From Acinetobacter celticus (lineage in GTDB: Bacteria; Pseudomonadota; Gammaproteobacteria; Pseudomonadales; Moraxellaceae), in assembly GCF_001707755.1 (NCBI RefSeq), contig NZ_MBDL01000009.1:186001-250000 (forward strand): a stretch of DNA of 64,000 nucleotides, in the 5' to 3' direction. This document shows positions 53,403 through 63,259 of this stretch, piece by piece. Below the pieces are notes generated by a model. It did not search any database. It was not told the DNA's origin and worked only from the letters and a program-made list of their open reading frames with translations. Positions within the stretch are counted from its first letter, which is position 1. Each line of letters starts with the position of its first letter. Position numbers and translations under genes: made by a program.

Positions 53403-54605
53403 TTATTGAATTGGCATGAGAGATTTTACATCTACCACAATATTGTCAATATTCAATGTATAAGCGGTGTTGTGATCCCATTTTTCTTCATATACAGGTA
53501 TAATCTTAGTTCCAAGTTTCGCTGCATTCGAAATCAACTCAGCTGTTGCATTTGCTGGAACAGTAGAATCATATCCACCTTGATATATCTTCACTGGCGT
53601 CGTAACTTTCACAGATAACGGCTGAGAAGTTGTATTCAAAAATGTTGTAATTGCAGGTATTTTCATAAAATTACTTTGTGTTAAATAACCTGATAATGAA
53701 CTAGTTGCTGTTGCAGCAACTGTCATTTGAACACCAAAATTTTGGCCTAACGCTCCTGCACAAACTGTTCCAGCTTGAGTGGCTATTACTGCCGCATTCG
53801 GTTGAAATACTTGAATATATGTAGGAGCCGAAGATTGGTCTTGCATTCCAGCAGTAATCAGTGCCGCATAGGTATTTAGAGAAGCTAACATTGGGACTTG
53901 ATCTATGGCTGGTAAATTAGCTACAAGATCCTCTCCTGTTTTAAAAATAGTTTTTAGATTAGATGCAGGAGCCACTGCCACTGTCCCTTTATAATTTAAT
54001 TGCGCCCGCGATGCATATTGCGCTGCACCCAAAGCAGCTTGACCACCCTGCGAATGCCCAACAGTTACCCATTGCTTAGATGCTTTAGTACCCAACCAAT
54101 TTCGCGCAGCAACCACAGCATCAGTAATGGAATATGCTTCACTTTTTACATTTAAGAAAGGATGATCGCCGGCAGAGCCCAACCCCTCATAATCTGGTGC
54201 AACAACAACATAGCCTTCTGCTAAAAACTTACTAATCATATTCTTAACATCAGAACCAAGTGCTAAGCGACTTGGCGCACAAATATCCGCTACACCTGTG
54301 GTACCATGTGCCCAAATTACAATCGGCCAACCATCCTTGGGTACTGGCGTTTTAGGTGTAAAAACTAGAGAAGTTGCTTGAACTTCTTTACCATTTACCC
54401 CCAACATTTTATACGTCATCACCACACTATCAGCAGCGGAGGCAGACATATCTGTTAAAGTATATGCAGTAGGTGTAGCTACAACTGGATTTACAATATT
54501 ATTTTTCGGAATCCCATCATCAAATACAGAAGAATCATCATCTCCCCCACAGGCTGTGAGTAAAAATGCACTGCTCATTAAAACTGCCAATAACTTTTTA
54601 TTCAT
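53403..54605 (-). CDS. Lipoprotein with secretory-lipase-type alpha/beta hydrolase fold
   Basis: A 400-residue protein. The lipoprotein signal peptide ends in LLTAC (Cys near 19), followed by a flexible GGDDDSS linker. The hydrolase core has VIWAHGTTGVADICAP (oxyanion side), GHSQGGQAALGAA (nucleophile Ser, near 185), GGYDSTVPANATAEL (acid) and KWDHNTAY (His, near 376). The pattern matches the fungal/bacterial secretory LIP family and similar Acinetobacter esterases. The protein may stay anchored in the outer membrane or be a T2SS substrate. Monocistronic. Confidence 0.8.
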   Translation of the reverse strand: MNKKLLAVLMSSAFLLTACGGDDDSSVFDDGIPKNNIVNPVVATPTAYTLTDMSASAADSVVMTYKMLGVNGKEVQATSLVFTPKTPVPKDGWPIVIWAHGTTGVADICAPSRLALGSDVKNMISKFLAEGYVVVAPDYEGLGSAGDHPFLNVKSEAYSITDAVVAARNWLGTKASKQWVTVGHSQGGQAALGAAQYASRAQLNYKGTVAVAPASNLKTIFKTGEDLVANLPAIDQVPMLASLNTYAALITAGMQDQSSAPTYIQVFQPNAAVIATQAGTVCAGALGQNFGVQMTVAATATSSLSGYLTQSNFMKIPAITTFLNTTSQPLSVKVTTPVKIYQGGYDSTVPANATAELISNAAKLGTKIIPVYEEKWDHNTAYTLNIDNIVVDVKSLMPIQ

Positions 54606-54976
54606 CCCTAATTTCCTTCGTTTTTTGTTTTAAAATATTTATTTGAAATTTATTGCATGTATTTTCATCTAACACAATAGGATTACAGACCAATTACACA
54701 CTATTCAAAAAATAAAGTGCTACAAAATTATTTCCTTTTGCTAAAAAAGGAAAAAAACTTAATCAATAGATTGAAACAATAATATTCACACGAAAAACAA
54801 AATGAGAAAATTAACTGATAAAACACAAATTTTATCAAATAGATAAAAGTTTGATGATTTAGCTATATTTCCATCATCCAAATGTTAAAGCGCCCACATT
54901 TAGAAGCCTTTCATTTGTGAATGTTCCATGCAAATGATAAATTGACGCTTTAATAATCTTCCAGATGAGATAAGCG
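54606..54976. other. AT-rich divergent intergenic region
   Basis: No gene is visible in these 371 bases. Promoters for the lipase-like gene (minus) and exoX-like gene (plus) must lie here. I see no strong palindrome or repeat. Confidence 0.3.
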
Positions 54977-55675
54977 ATGCAAGCCATTATTCTCGATACA
55001 GAAACACATACTTTAAATGGTCAACCTATTGAGATTGCATACGCGCCAATTCAAATTTCCGACCATAAAATCACTTTAGATAAATCACAGCTTTTTGATC
55101 AACTTTATAGTGTGGATGAACCTATTTCTTTTGCTGCAATGGCTGTGCATCATATTCTTGAATCAGATTTAACTGATCAGCCTCATTACACAAGCTTTAA
55201 GTTACCCAAAGAAACAGTTTATATTATTGGTCATAATATTGATTATGATATTCGTGCCTTAGAAAAGTGTGGGGTTGAAACGTCCAATATTAAAGCTATT
55301 TGTACCCTTGCACTTGCCCGCCTTGTTTGGCCAGATGCCGAAGCACATAATATTTCTGCACTCATTTATATGATTAGTAAAGGCAGTGAGAAAGCGCGTG
55401 AAATGATTCGCAAAGCACACCGTGCAGACATGGATATTATTTTAACGGCAAATATTTTGATGCATATTGTGCATCATCTCAAACTCAATAGTATTGAAGA
55501 ACTTTACGAAGCTTCTGAAGATGCTCGTATTCCGCGTAGTATTAATTTTGGTAAACACCGTGGTACAGCAATTACAGAATTACCATCAGATTATGTGCAA
55601 TGGTTACTTCGCCAAGAAGATTTAGATCCTTATTTACGCAAAGCACTTGAAAATAAGGCAATTGCCACTTTATAA
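54977..55675 (+). CDS. exoX: ExoX-like DEDDh 3'-5' exonuclease with C-terminal DUF3820-type domain
   Basis: A 232-residue protein. Exonuclease motifs are ExoI AIILDTETHTL (DxE, near residue 7), ExoII GHNIDYDIRAL (near 95) and ExoIII with HRADMDIILTAN (His/Asp near 150). Residues about 185-230 (INFGKHRGTAITELPSDYVQ) match the DUF3820 / putative quorum-regulated domain found behind ExoX in gammaproteobacteria. It acts on single-stranded DNA ends in repair. The start at 54977 has GAGATAAGCG nearby. No partner gene. Confidence 0.85.
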   Translation: MQAIILDTETHTLNGQPIEIAYAPIQISDHKITLDKSQLFDQLYSVDEPISFAAMAVHHILESDLTDQPHYTSFKLPKETVYIIGHNIDYDIRALEKCGVETSNIKAICTLALARLVWPDAEAHNISALIYMISKGSEKAREMIRKAHRADMDIILTANILMHIVHHLKLNSIEELYEASEDARIPRSINFGKHRGTAITELPSDYVQWLLRQEDLDPYLRKALENKAIATL

Positions 55676-55694
55676 ACTGACCTTAGATTCTCAC

Positions 55695-55796
55695 TTAAAG
55701 TGCAATACCATGCTCTTGCAATAATACTAGACTCGGACTTTTAAATCCGAGTCTTTTTCTTGGACGATGATTTAACCCATATTTTTCTAGATTGAT
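55695..55796 (-). mobile_element. 3' remnant of an IS30-family transposase gene
   Basis: The minus strand reads, in one frame to a stop at 55695, LEKYGLNHRPRKRLGFKSP and then SLVLLQEHGIAL. NxRPRKxLGFKSP is the C-terminal signature of IS30-family transposases. An in-frame stop precedes it at 55797-55799, and the other 90% of the gene is gone. It lies 20 bases downstream of exoX. The rest of the 55797-56037 region shows no further IS sequence I can recognise. Confidence 0.6.
55729..55758 (+). terminator. exoX terminator formed from transposase codons
   Basis: AGACTCGGA (55729-55737) pairs with TCCGAGTCT (55746-55754), then T-run to 55758. The stem overlaps the IS30 remnant codons on the other strand. 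Confidence 0.75.
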
Positions 55797-55984
55797 TTAA
55801 CATTGAACAAATACGAAAAAATGGAAAGCCTCTTTCAATGTATAAAGCAAATAATAAGCAGGGTGAAATATGCAAGTCACGCAAAGTTTTGCCAATATGG
55901 CATCAAAATTATATTAACAGAATATCTATATGACTTATTTCTAAACGACATGCATGCTACAGGTAATTTTAATGCTCAAAAATT

Positions 55985-56016
55985 AAAAACCCGTAAGTAA
56001 ATACTTGCGGGTTTTT
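55985..56016. terminator. sthA terminator
   Basis: AAAAACCCG and AAGT pair with ACTT and CGGGTTTTT across one T-G mismatch (55985-55998 with 56003-56016). Confidence 0.8.
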
Positions 56017-56037
56017 AATTGAAGACTTAAATTGAAC

Positions 56038-57453
56038 TTAGAACAAACGGTTCATACCATTTAATGTTGCTACACGGTACGCTTCAGCCATCGTTGGATA
56101 GTTAAACGTGGTTTCCACAAAATACTTAATAGTATTGTTTGGACTATTCATAACTGCTTGACCAATATGAATAATTTCCGCCGCATTATTACCAAAGCAA
56201 TGTACACCAAGAATTTCTAAAGTGTCACGATGGAATAAAATTTTCAACTCACCTACAGTATCGCCCGTAATTTGTGCACGTGCCAAATGACGGAAAGATG
56301 CTTGACCAACTTCATAAGGAATTTTTTCCTCTGTCAGTTGCTGTTCATTCTTACCAATAGATGAAATTTCTGGAATAGTATAAATACCTGTTGGAATGTC
56401 TGTAACTGGTGCGACATCTTTTTCGCCACTCATATTCGCACCCGCGCAACGACCTTGGTCATATGCAGCCGACGCCAAAGATGGCCAACCAATGACATCC
56501 CCGGCAGCGTAAATATTATCAATTTCAGTTTGATATTTTTCATTTACCGTTAATTGCCCACGGCTATTCGGATGCAAGCCAATATTTTCTAAACCTAAAC
56601 CATCGGTATTACCCGAACGGCCGTTACACCACAAAATAGCATCGGCTTTAATTTTTTTGCCACTTTGTAAATGCATCACAACATGGTCATCAAAGGTTTC
56701 TAAATGATCAATTTGTTCATTATGACGAATCAACACCCCTTGTTCACGTAAGTGATATGACAAAGCATCTGAAATTTCATCATCCAAATAACTAAGAAGT
56801 TTGTGCTGGGTATTAATCAAATCTACTTTGTGGTCTAAACCAATAAAGATAGATGCATATTCACAACCAATGACGCCTGCACCATAAATAATGATTTTCT
56901 TGATAGAAAAATCCAGATCCAAAATTTTGTCTGAATCAAACACACGTGGATGATTAAAGTCTAAAATACTTGGGCGATATGGACGCGAACCTGTAGCAAT
57001 GACCAATTGTTGGAAAACAATCGTTTCCGTGATGCCGTCTTCGCTAAATACCAAAATTGTATTTTTATCCTGCACATACGCACGACCATGATAAATATCA
57101 ATTTTATTACGATCATAAAAACGCGAGTGTGTATCAACTTGAAGCTGAATCACTTTGTGCGCATTACGAAGTACTTGCTTCATGGTGAACTGTTTCCAAT
57201 CCCCCACTTTTTGAAACATTGGATCACGCTGATAGCGAATAATACTAGATACAGTTTGACGCAATGCCTTACTTGGAATTGTACCCACATGAGTACAGTT
57301 ACCACCAAGCTGTTCACGCATATCGACAATTGCAACACGCTTGCCTGATTTCGCAAGTTTCATTGCCGCGCCTTCGCCCGCTGGGCCTGAACCGAGAACT
57401 ACCGCATCGTATTTCACGAAATTCCCACTAATGACCTCTTTCTTACGTGGCAT
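56038..57453 (-). CDS. sthA: Soluble pyridine nucleotide transhydrogenase
   Basis: A 471-residue FAD protein that moves reducing equivalents from NADPH to [23 protein letters not shown] binds FAD. Where relatives have a CxxxxC redox pair, [18 protein letters not shown] (near 50) has only one Cys, the hallmark of Sth[18 protein letters not shown] binds the nucleotide and [15 protein letters not shown] closes the FAD site. [14 protein letters not shown] is the C-terminal dimer motif without the lipoamide His-Glu pair. Ribosome site GGAG is well placed. Confidence 0.95.
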   Translation of the reverse strand: MPRKKEVISGNFVKYDAVVLGSGPAGEGAAMKLAKSGKRVAIVDMREQLGGNCTHVGTIPSKALRQTVSSIIRYQRDPMFQKVGDWKQFTMKQVLRNAHKVIQLQVDTHSRFYDRNKIDIYHGRAYVQDKNTILVFSEDGITETIVFQQLVIATGSRPYRPSILDFNHPRVFDSDKILDLDFSIKKIIIYGAGVIGCEYASIFIGLDHKVDLINTQHKLLSYLDDEISDALSYHLREQGVLIRHNEQIDHLETFDDHVVMHLQSGKKIKADAILWCNGRSGNTDGLGLENIGLHPNSRGQLTVNEKYQTEIDNIYAAGDVIGWPSLASAAYDQGRCAGANMSGEKDVAPVTDIPTGIYTIPEISSIGKNEQQLTEEKIPYEVGQASFRHLARAQITGDTVGELKILFHRDTLEILGVHCFGNNAAEIIHIGQAVMNSPNNTIKYFVETTFNYPTMAEAYRVATLNGMNRLF

Positions 57454-57663
57454 TCAACGCTCCTTTAAAACTAACTTTTCACTTATCTTGCCCATATTAT
57501 GACTTAATTAATATGACTTTGCTGTATTTAGCTCACATATATTAAATGATAACTACATTTAGTAAATGAATAGTATTTTTACCCTATCATTTCGCATTTC
57601 CGCTATAATAATGATGCTATTTTTTTAGAATATCTCCTCGTCAAAACAGTGGAAAAGTTGAAT

Positions 57664-58677
57664 ATGTCTGAAAACCGTAAACCAGAACAGGGTGTCAAAC
57701 TTCGTGGCGCAGAAAAGGTCGCCCGCATTCCTGTAAAAGTTATTCCTACGGTTGAAGCGCCCCGTAAGCCCGACTGGATTCGGGTAAAAATGGCCGCACC
57801 AGATGAAGTGCAGCGCATTAAAACAACCTTACGTGCGCAAAAATTGCATACTGTCTGTGAAGAAGCAGCTTGCCCCAATTTGCCTGAATGCTTTGGTGGT
57901 GGTACAGCAACCTTTATGATTATGGGTGATATTTGTACCCGTCGTTGCCCATTCTGCGATGTTGCACATGGTCGTCCAAATGCACTCGATGCAGATGAAC
58001 CTCGTCATATGGCAGAAACCATTGCCAATTTAGGCCTTAAGTATGCCGTCATTACATCTGTAGACCGTGATGACTTGCTTGATGGTGGCGCACAACATTT
58101 TGTTGACTGTATTAAAGAAGCCCGTAATTTAAGCCCAAAAACCTTATTAGAAATTTTGGTGCCTGACTTCCGTGGTCGTATGGATGTGGCTCTTCGTATT
58201 ATGACGGAATGCCCACCAGATGTGTTTAACCACAATATTGAAACTGTGCCACGTCTGTACAAAGCCATGCGCCCTGGTTCAGATTATCAACATTCTTTAA
58301 ACTTACTGAAAATGTTTAAAGAATACTGTCCTGAAGTGCCAACGAAATGTGGTTTGATGGTTGGACTGGGTGAAACTGAAGAAGAAGTACTTGCATTACT
58401 GGATGATTTACGTGCACACGATGTTGACTATATTACGATTGGTCAATATTTACAGCCATCTAAAGAACATGCGCCTATTTCGCGTTTTGTAACACCTGAA
58501 GAGTTCGAACGTTACACCGCACATGGTCAAAAACTGGGCTTTCGCAATATCTGGGCAGCACCTATGGTACGTTCAAGCTATTTTGCAGACCGTCAATACT
58601 ATGGCGAACCTGTTCCAGCTGTACGTCGTAAAGCAGATCCTGCTAAAAAAATTACCGTACAAACTATTGAAGCTTAA
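57664..58677 (+). CDS. lipA: Lipoyl synthase
   Basis: A 337-residue radical-SAM enzyme that inserts two sulfurs into octanoyl groups on lipoyl domains. The auxiliary cluster motif is [12 protein letters not shown] (near 65). The radical-SAM motif [10 protein letters not shown] (near 91) follows. [15 protein letters not shown] and [15 protein letters not shown] are also family signatures, including the C-terminal SSY. I chose the ATG at 57664. A GTG at 57649 is in frame but less likely. TATAAT at 57604 may be its -10. lipB is not adjacent. Confidence 0.95.
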   Translation: MSENRKPEQGVKLRGAEKVARIPVKVIPTVEAPRKPDWIRVKMAAPDEVQRIKTTLRAQKLHTVCEEAACPNLPECFGGGTATFMIMGDICTRRCPFCDVAHGRPNALDADEPRHMAETIANLGLKYAVITSVDRDDLLDGGAQHFVDCIKEARNLSPKTLLEILVPDFRGRMDVALRIMTECPPDVFNHNIETVPRLYKAMRPGSDYQHSLNLLKMFKEYCPEVPTKCGLMVGLGETEEEVLALLDDLRAHDVDYITIGQYLQPSKEHAPISRFVTPEEFERYTAHGQKLGFRNIWAAPMVRSSYFADRQYYGEPVPAVRRKADPAKKITVQTIEA

Positions 58678-58698
58678 TTAAACTTTAAGCCCTAAATC

Positions 58699-58722
58699 AG
58701 CCCTCATTATTGAGGGCTTTTT
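58699..58722 (+). terminator. lipA terminator
   Basis: AGCCCTCA (58699-58706) pairs with TGAGGGCT (58711-58718), then T-run. From here to 59001 no gene is visible. Confidence 0.85.
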
Positions 58723-59001
58723 AATTGATCTATTTTTTAATTCCTTCTTTTCAATATTTCACCCTGTATTAATTACCTAACTCTACATTTCTTTGCATGA
58801 AGGTGCTAGCAATGTGTCGTTTTTTTATTCAATCTAAATCTAGAGCCAAATACTCTTCTTTCTATATTTTTAAGATTTCCTCTTATTTTTGTCATTTAGA
58901 CCACATCAAGAACAGTTCAAGATATATTTTTATTTTAAGTAACGTTAACTGTTTCAATATGGCAAAAATACATAATAACCATTCACTGGAGGCAAAAAAT
59001 A

Positions 59002-61518
59002 ATGCTATTTATTCTCAGTGTCATCCTTTTACTTGTAGCCGTTTGGGCAATTTTTCTCTTTGAATTAGCTAGATTAACTGGTTCTTCCCTTCTTATTGTT
59101 GTGGTGCTATTGGTTGCTTTTCTTAGTCCGTGGTCACTCCTTTTGGGTATTCCATTAATTTTAATCAGTTTGATTGTACTCATTGAACCGCTTCGTATGC
59201 GCTTAATTAGCCAACCTGCCTATAATATTTTAGCCAATGCCATGCCCAGTATGAGTAGTACTGAACGTGAAGCACTGGATGCGGGCACCAGTTGGTGGGA
59301 AAAAGAACTGTTTATGGGAGCACCAGATTGGAAAAAATTCGATAGTTACCCCTACCCACAACTAAGTTCAGAAGAACAATCTTTTTTAGACAATGAGGTT
59401 GAACAACTATGTGGCATGCTGAATGAATGGGATATTCATCATAAACATAAAGATTTACCACCTGAAGCATGGCAATTCATTAAAGATCATGGTTTTTTGG
59501 GGCTCATTATTCCCAAAGAATTTGGCGGACGCCAATTTAGTTCCTTTGCACAAAGCCGAATTATGAGCAAAATTGCATCACGATCTTTAACAGCAGCGGT
59601 GTGTTGTATGGTCCCGAACTCTTTAGGACCCGGTGAATTGCTATTAAATTACGGTACAGAAGAACAAAAAAAGCGCTATTTACCCGGTCTCGCTAAAGGT
59701 GAGGAAATCCCTTGTTTTGGTTTAACCAGCCCTGAAGCTGGTTCAGATGCCGGCTCTATTCCAGATTCAGGTATGGTTTGTTATGGCCAGTTTGAAGGTC
59801 AACAAGTTCTAGGTCTGAAGATGAATTTTTCTAAGCGTTGGATTACCCTTGCGCCAATTGCTACCGTCATTGGTTTGGCTTTTAAAATGTATGATCCAGA
59901 TGGTCTATTGGGTGATGCAAATAAAAAAGAATACGGTATTACTTGTGCCTTACTCCCCGCTAGTCATGAAGGTGTTGTGACTGGTCCACGGCATAATCCT
60001 GGCTCACCTTTTATGAATGGCACTGTTGAAGGTAAAGATGTGTTCATTCCGTTGGACTGGATTATTGGCGGTGTAAAAAATGCAGGTAAAGGCTGGCGCA
60101 TGTTGATGGAATGCTTAGCGGTTGGTCGTGGTATTTCCCTACCCGCGCTGTCCACAGCAGCAGGTGAAATGGCCTATTTAAATGTCGGTGCATTTGCCAA
60201 AGTTCGTCAGCAATTTAAAATTTCTGTGGGTAATTTTGAAGGTGTGCAAGAAGCAACCAGTGAAATTGCCAGCGATGCTTACATGTTAGAGGCATTCCGC
60301 TATCTGGTCACTTGTGGTCTGAACCAAGGTGGTAAACCTGCTGTGATGACTGCAATGGCAAAATACTACGCTACAGAAACCATGCGACGGATGCTCAATC
60401 ATGGCATGGATGTCGTTGGAGGTCGTGCCGTACAACTGGGTCCACGCAACTTTATTGCCCTTGGGTATCAGGCAATTCCTGTTTCGATTACCGTAGAAGG
60501 TGCCAATATCCTGAGTCGTTCACTGATGATTTTTGGTCAAGGGTCTATGCGTTGTCACCCTTATTTATTTGAAGAACTACAATTGTTACAGGCTGAAGAT
60601 AAAAACACGGCACTCAAAACCTTCAATGACATGTTGTTTAAGCATTTAGCTTATACCTTCAACCGTACAGCGCGTGCATTTACTTATGGCTTTACAGGTG
60701 GTTCTGCACATGCCTCAGAAAATGCAGATACATTTAGTCGTCCTTATTATAAAATCATTAATCGTTTCAGTGCCAATTTCGCCCTAACCGCCGATATGTG
60801 TTTAGGTTTATTGGCCGGTGATATTAAACGTAAAGAAATGCTGTCTGGGCGTTTAGCCGATATTCATGCTCAAATGTTCATCGCCACAGCTATTTTGAAA
60901 TTTTATGAACATGGGCAAAAAACAGATGCAGAGCAAGCTCATGCACGACTGGCCTTAGACAAAGCCCTCTACAAAACTCAAGATGCCTTTTATGATCTTT
61001 TTGAAAATTTCCCTATCAAATTCGCTTCGGCTTTAGTCAAATTTATCTGCTTCCCTTTGGGTCGTGCAGTAACCAAACCAACAGATCAATTAAAACGTGA
61101 TGTTGCTACATATATGTTGCAAGACAATGCTTTTCGCCAGCAATTAAAACAACACGTTTGTTACAGCACAGACACGAATGACGTTTCTGGACGTATGGAA
61201 TCTGCTTTTCAAATGTTGCTAAAAATAGAACCGCTTTGGAATAAATTCAAAAAGGCCGAATCTAAAGGACAATTTCAAGGTCTGACTTTTGAAGCACATA
61301 TTGCCGATGCTGTGACTACGAATTTCATTACACAATCTGAAGCAGATCAGCTTATTGCATACAATATTCAACGCTATGACAGCATGCTCACCGATATTTT
61401 TGATGAACAACTATTCAATGAATTAACGCTAGATAATCCACATCTATTGCACAAAAAAACGGATTCAGCGCAACCCCAGAAAACGGACGATGAACCTGAG
61501 GCATTTCTACGATTTTAA
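59002..61518 (+). CDS. fadE: Acyl-CoA dehydrogenase FadE
   Basis: An 838-residue enzyme, far longer than typical acyl-CoA dehydrogenases but normal for FadE. Two hydrophobic N-terminal helices (about 2-30 and 32-62) anchor it. FGLTSPEAGSDAGSIPDSG is the substrate/FAD loop. GNFEGVQEATSEIASDAYML and GGRAVQLGPRNFIALGYQ follow. SITVEGANILSRSLMIFGQG is the conserved catalytic region. The C-terminal DUF1974 domain spans about 560-800. It does the first oxidation step in fatty-acid beta-oxidation. GGAGG precedes the start. Confidence 0.93.
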   Translation: MLFILSVILLLVAVWAIFLFELARLTGSSLLIVVVLLVAFLSPWSLLLGIPLILISLIVLIEPLRMRLISQPAYNILANAMPSMSSTEREALDAGTSWWEKELFMGAPDWKKFDSYPYPQLSSEEQSFLDNEVEQLCGMLNEWDIHHKHKDLPPEAWQFIKDHGFLGLIIPKEFGGRQFSSFAQSRIMSKIASRSLTAAVCCMVPNSLGPGELLLNYGTEEQKKRYLPGLAKGEEIPCFGLTSPEAGSDAGSIPDSGMVCYGQFEGQQVLGLKMNFSKRWITLAPIATVIGLAFKMYDPDGLLGDANKKEYGITCALLPASHEGVVTGPRHNPGSPFMNGTVEGKDVFIPLDWIIGGVKNAGKGWRMLMECLAVGRGISLPALSTAAGEMAYLNVGAFAKVRQQFKISVGNFEGVQEATSEIASDAYMLEAFRYLVTCGLNQGGKPAVMTAMAKYYATETMRRMLNHGMDVVGGRAVQLGPRNFIALGYQAIPVSITVEGANILSRSLMIFGQGSMRCHPYLFEELQLLQAEDKNTALKTFNDMLFKHLAYTFNRTARAFTYGFTGGSAHASENADTFSRPYYKIINRFSANFALTADMCLGLLAGDIKRKEMLSGRLADIHAQMFIATAILKFYEHGQKTDAEQAHARLALDKALYKTQDAFYDLFENFPIKFASALVKFICFPLGRAVTKPTDQLKRDVATYMLQDNAFRQQLKQHVCYSTDTNDVSGRMESAFQMLLKIEPLWNKFKKAESKGQFQGLTFEAHIADAVTTNFITQSEADQLIAYNIQRYDSMLTDIFDEQLFNELTLDNPHLLHKKTDSAQPQKTDDEPEAFLRF

Positions 61519-61905
61519 TTTCAAGCTAAAGTCAGGACAACTCAAAATAGATTGTTCTGACTCTCTACAATCATCAGCCCATGACACGATAACTTTAGCA
61601 ATATTGGCAATGGAAAATAACAGAATAGAAGGTTTGAACAGAAACAGGAACATCTAAACCAATTTCTATCAAAGATGCTGAATGTATTCTAAAAACAAGT
61701 AACTAGGTAAAACTGTACATACCATTGTATTGCCTTGTAATTTATTACTTTCAATCACTTAAGCTAAATATCACTAATTAAACTCAATGTTTAAATTAAA
61801 AGGGCTGAGTCCTGTTGAATACAAAACTCAGCCCTTAAAAGTTGTTTAATCAATCCATCCAACTTATTGGAGGCAGATCATTATGCGAGATTTTTTTAGT
61901 GAAAA
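61519..61905. other. fadE-degS intergenic region with one terminator
   Basis: AAGGGCTGAGT (61800-61810) pairs with ACTCAGCCCTT (61826-61836) and can terminate both convergent genes. Nothing else is recognisable in these 387 bases. Confidence 0.6.
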
Positions 61906-63129
61906 TTAACGTGGCAATGGAATATATTGCGACTCGCCATTTTTCTCTTGTAGTTTTCTTTCAGTAATTTTGACATCAACAATCATTGGCTTCTTATCAC
62001 GTTCAATAGAGACCCTTACGGTGCTATTTGGTGCTTGTAAAGCCACATAGTTAATTAAATGAGAGGCTGAAGTAATCACTTCATCATTCACTTTCAAAAT
62101 TTTATCGCCACGTTTTAGACCCGCTTTAGCAGAAGGGCCATTAGGTTGTACATGCGCAACAATAACTCCTTGCTCTTTCGGTGCAAAAACATCTTCCTGT
62201 TCAATAGGAAGCAAACTAATCCCTAAATAACCACGTACTACTCGCCCATCCTTCAAAATAGCATTCAGGACTTGCTGACAAATTTTTGCAGGAATTGCGA
62301 AACCAATACCCAATGAACCGCCAGATTGCGAGAAAATTGCAGTATTTACACCAATTAAATTACCAGCAACATCAATTAATGCACCACCTGAATTACCGGG
62401 GTTAATGGCCGCATCGGTCTGAATAAAGTCTTCATAGGTATTGATGCCTAAATCTGAACGACCTGTTGCAGAAATAATACCCTGCGTTACGGTTTGACCA
62501 ACGCCAAATGGGTTACCAATAGCCAGTACAACATCACCCACTTCATTGCCACTTAGTTTGAAAGGCAACACTGGAAGCTGATCCATTTCAATTTTAATTA
62601 CTGCAATATCAGTGTCTGGGTCTGTTCCCACCACTCTTGCTTCTGCACGACGACCATCATTTAAAGCCACAATAATTTGATCAGCCTGAGCAATTACATG
62701 ATTGTTGGTTAAAATATACCCATCTGGTCGTACAATAACACCTGAACCCAAACTATTTTCATTCGGTTCTTGCTTCAGTTGATCGGGGATTTGATTGCCA
62801 AAAAATTCACGAAATGCAGGATCATTTAACAAAGGATGATCTAGCTGTTTCACTTTTTGAGTGGTAAAAATATTTACAACAGCAGGTGCTGCTACTTTAA
62901 CAGCAGCACTGTATGACACGACCCCACCTGTACGTGAAGTATTGATCAGTGGTTCTACTTTTTCTGCGGGTAGTTTTACCCCATCTGGAGAAATAGGTGC
63001 TTTTGGCTTTTGTAGTTGTTGCCAACCTAAAAAACCAATGATGACTAGAATCAGTAACACCCAAGGTAACCAAGTAAAGGTCCGGCGCACAGTTGTATCC
63101 TCTAAAATTTTTATTCGTTGATGACTCAA
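61906..63129 (-). CDS. degS: Membrane-anchored serine protease, DegS/AlgW-like
   Basis: A 407-residue periplasmic protease. One membrane anchor (about 19-36: FTWLPWVLLILVIIGFLGW) precedes a trypsin-like domain with His in LTNNHVIAQ (near 142), Asp in DPDTDIAVIKI (near 172) and Ser in NPGNSGGALIDV (near 244). A single PDZ domain (about 290-385) has RGYLGISLLPIEQED and GLKRGDKILKVNDE. One PDZ and an uncleaved anchor indicate the DegS/AlgW group, which starts the RseA/MucA-type envelope stress cascade. Acinetobacter's sigma-E partner is not in the window. Confidence 0.88.
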   Translation of the reverse strand: MSHQRIKILEDTTVRRTFTWLPWVLLILVIIGFLGWQQLQKPKAPISPDGVKLPAEKVEPLINTSRTGGVVSYSAAVKVAAPAVVNIFTTQKVKQLDHPLLNDPAFREFFGNQIPDQLKQEPNENSLGSGVIVRPDGYILTNNHVIAQADQIIVALNDGRRAEARVVGTDPDTDIAVIKIEMDQLPVLPFKLSGNEVGDVVLAIGNPFGVGQTVTQGIISATGRSDLGINTYEDFIQTDAAINPGNSGGALIDVAGNLIGVNTAIFSQSGGSLGIGFAIPAKICQQVLNAILKDGRVVRGYLGISLLPIEQEDVFAPKEQGVIVAHVQPNGPSAKAGLKRGDKILKVNDEVITSASHLINYVALQAPNSTVRVSIERDKKPMIVDVKITERKLQEKNGESQYIPLPR

Positions 63130-63259
63130 TTATTTAAGTCATATTGTAAAGTAATTTTTCAACCATTCTTTAAAAAATATTCAGAGTTTTGTCACTCTTT
63201 AGTTACAATTAAATGCATGTTTAAATAGTAAAAATTGATTTTGAATTGGCAGAATACAG

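Noticed and set aside
55803-56000. 65-codon plus-strand ORF between the IS30 remnant and sthA
   Set aside because: TTG start without a ribosome site, no recognisable family, and its stop lies inside the sthA terminator.
57603-57878. 91-codon ORF opposite the start of lipA
   Set aside because: A shadow of the lipA coding sequence in another frame.
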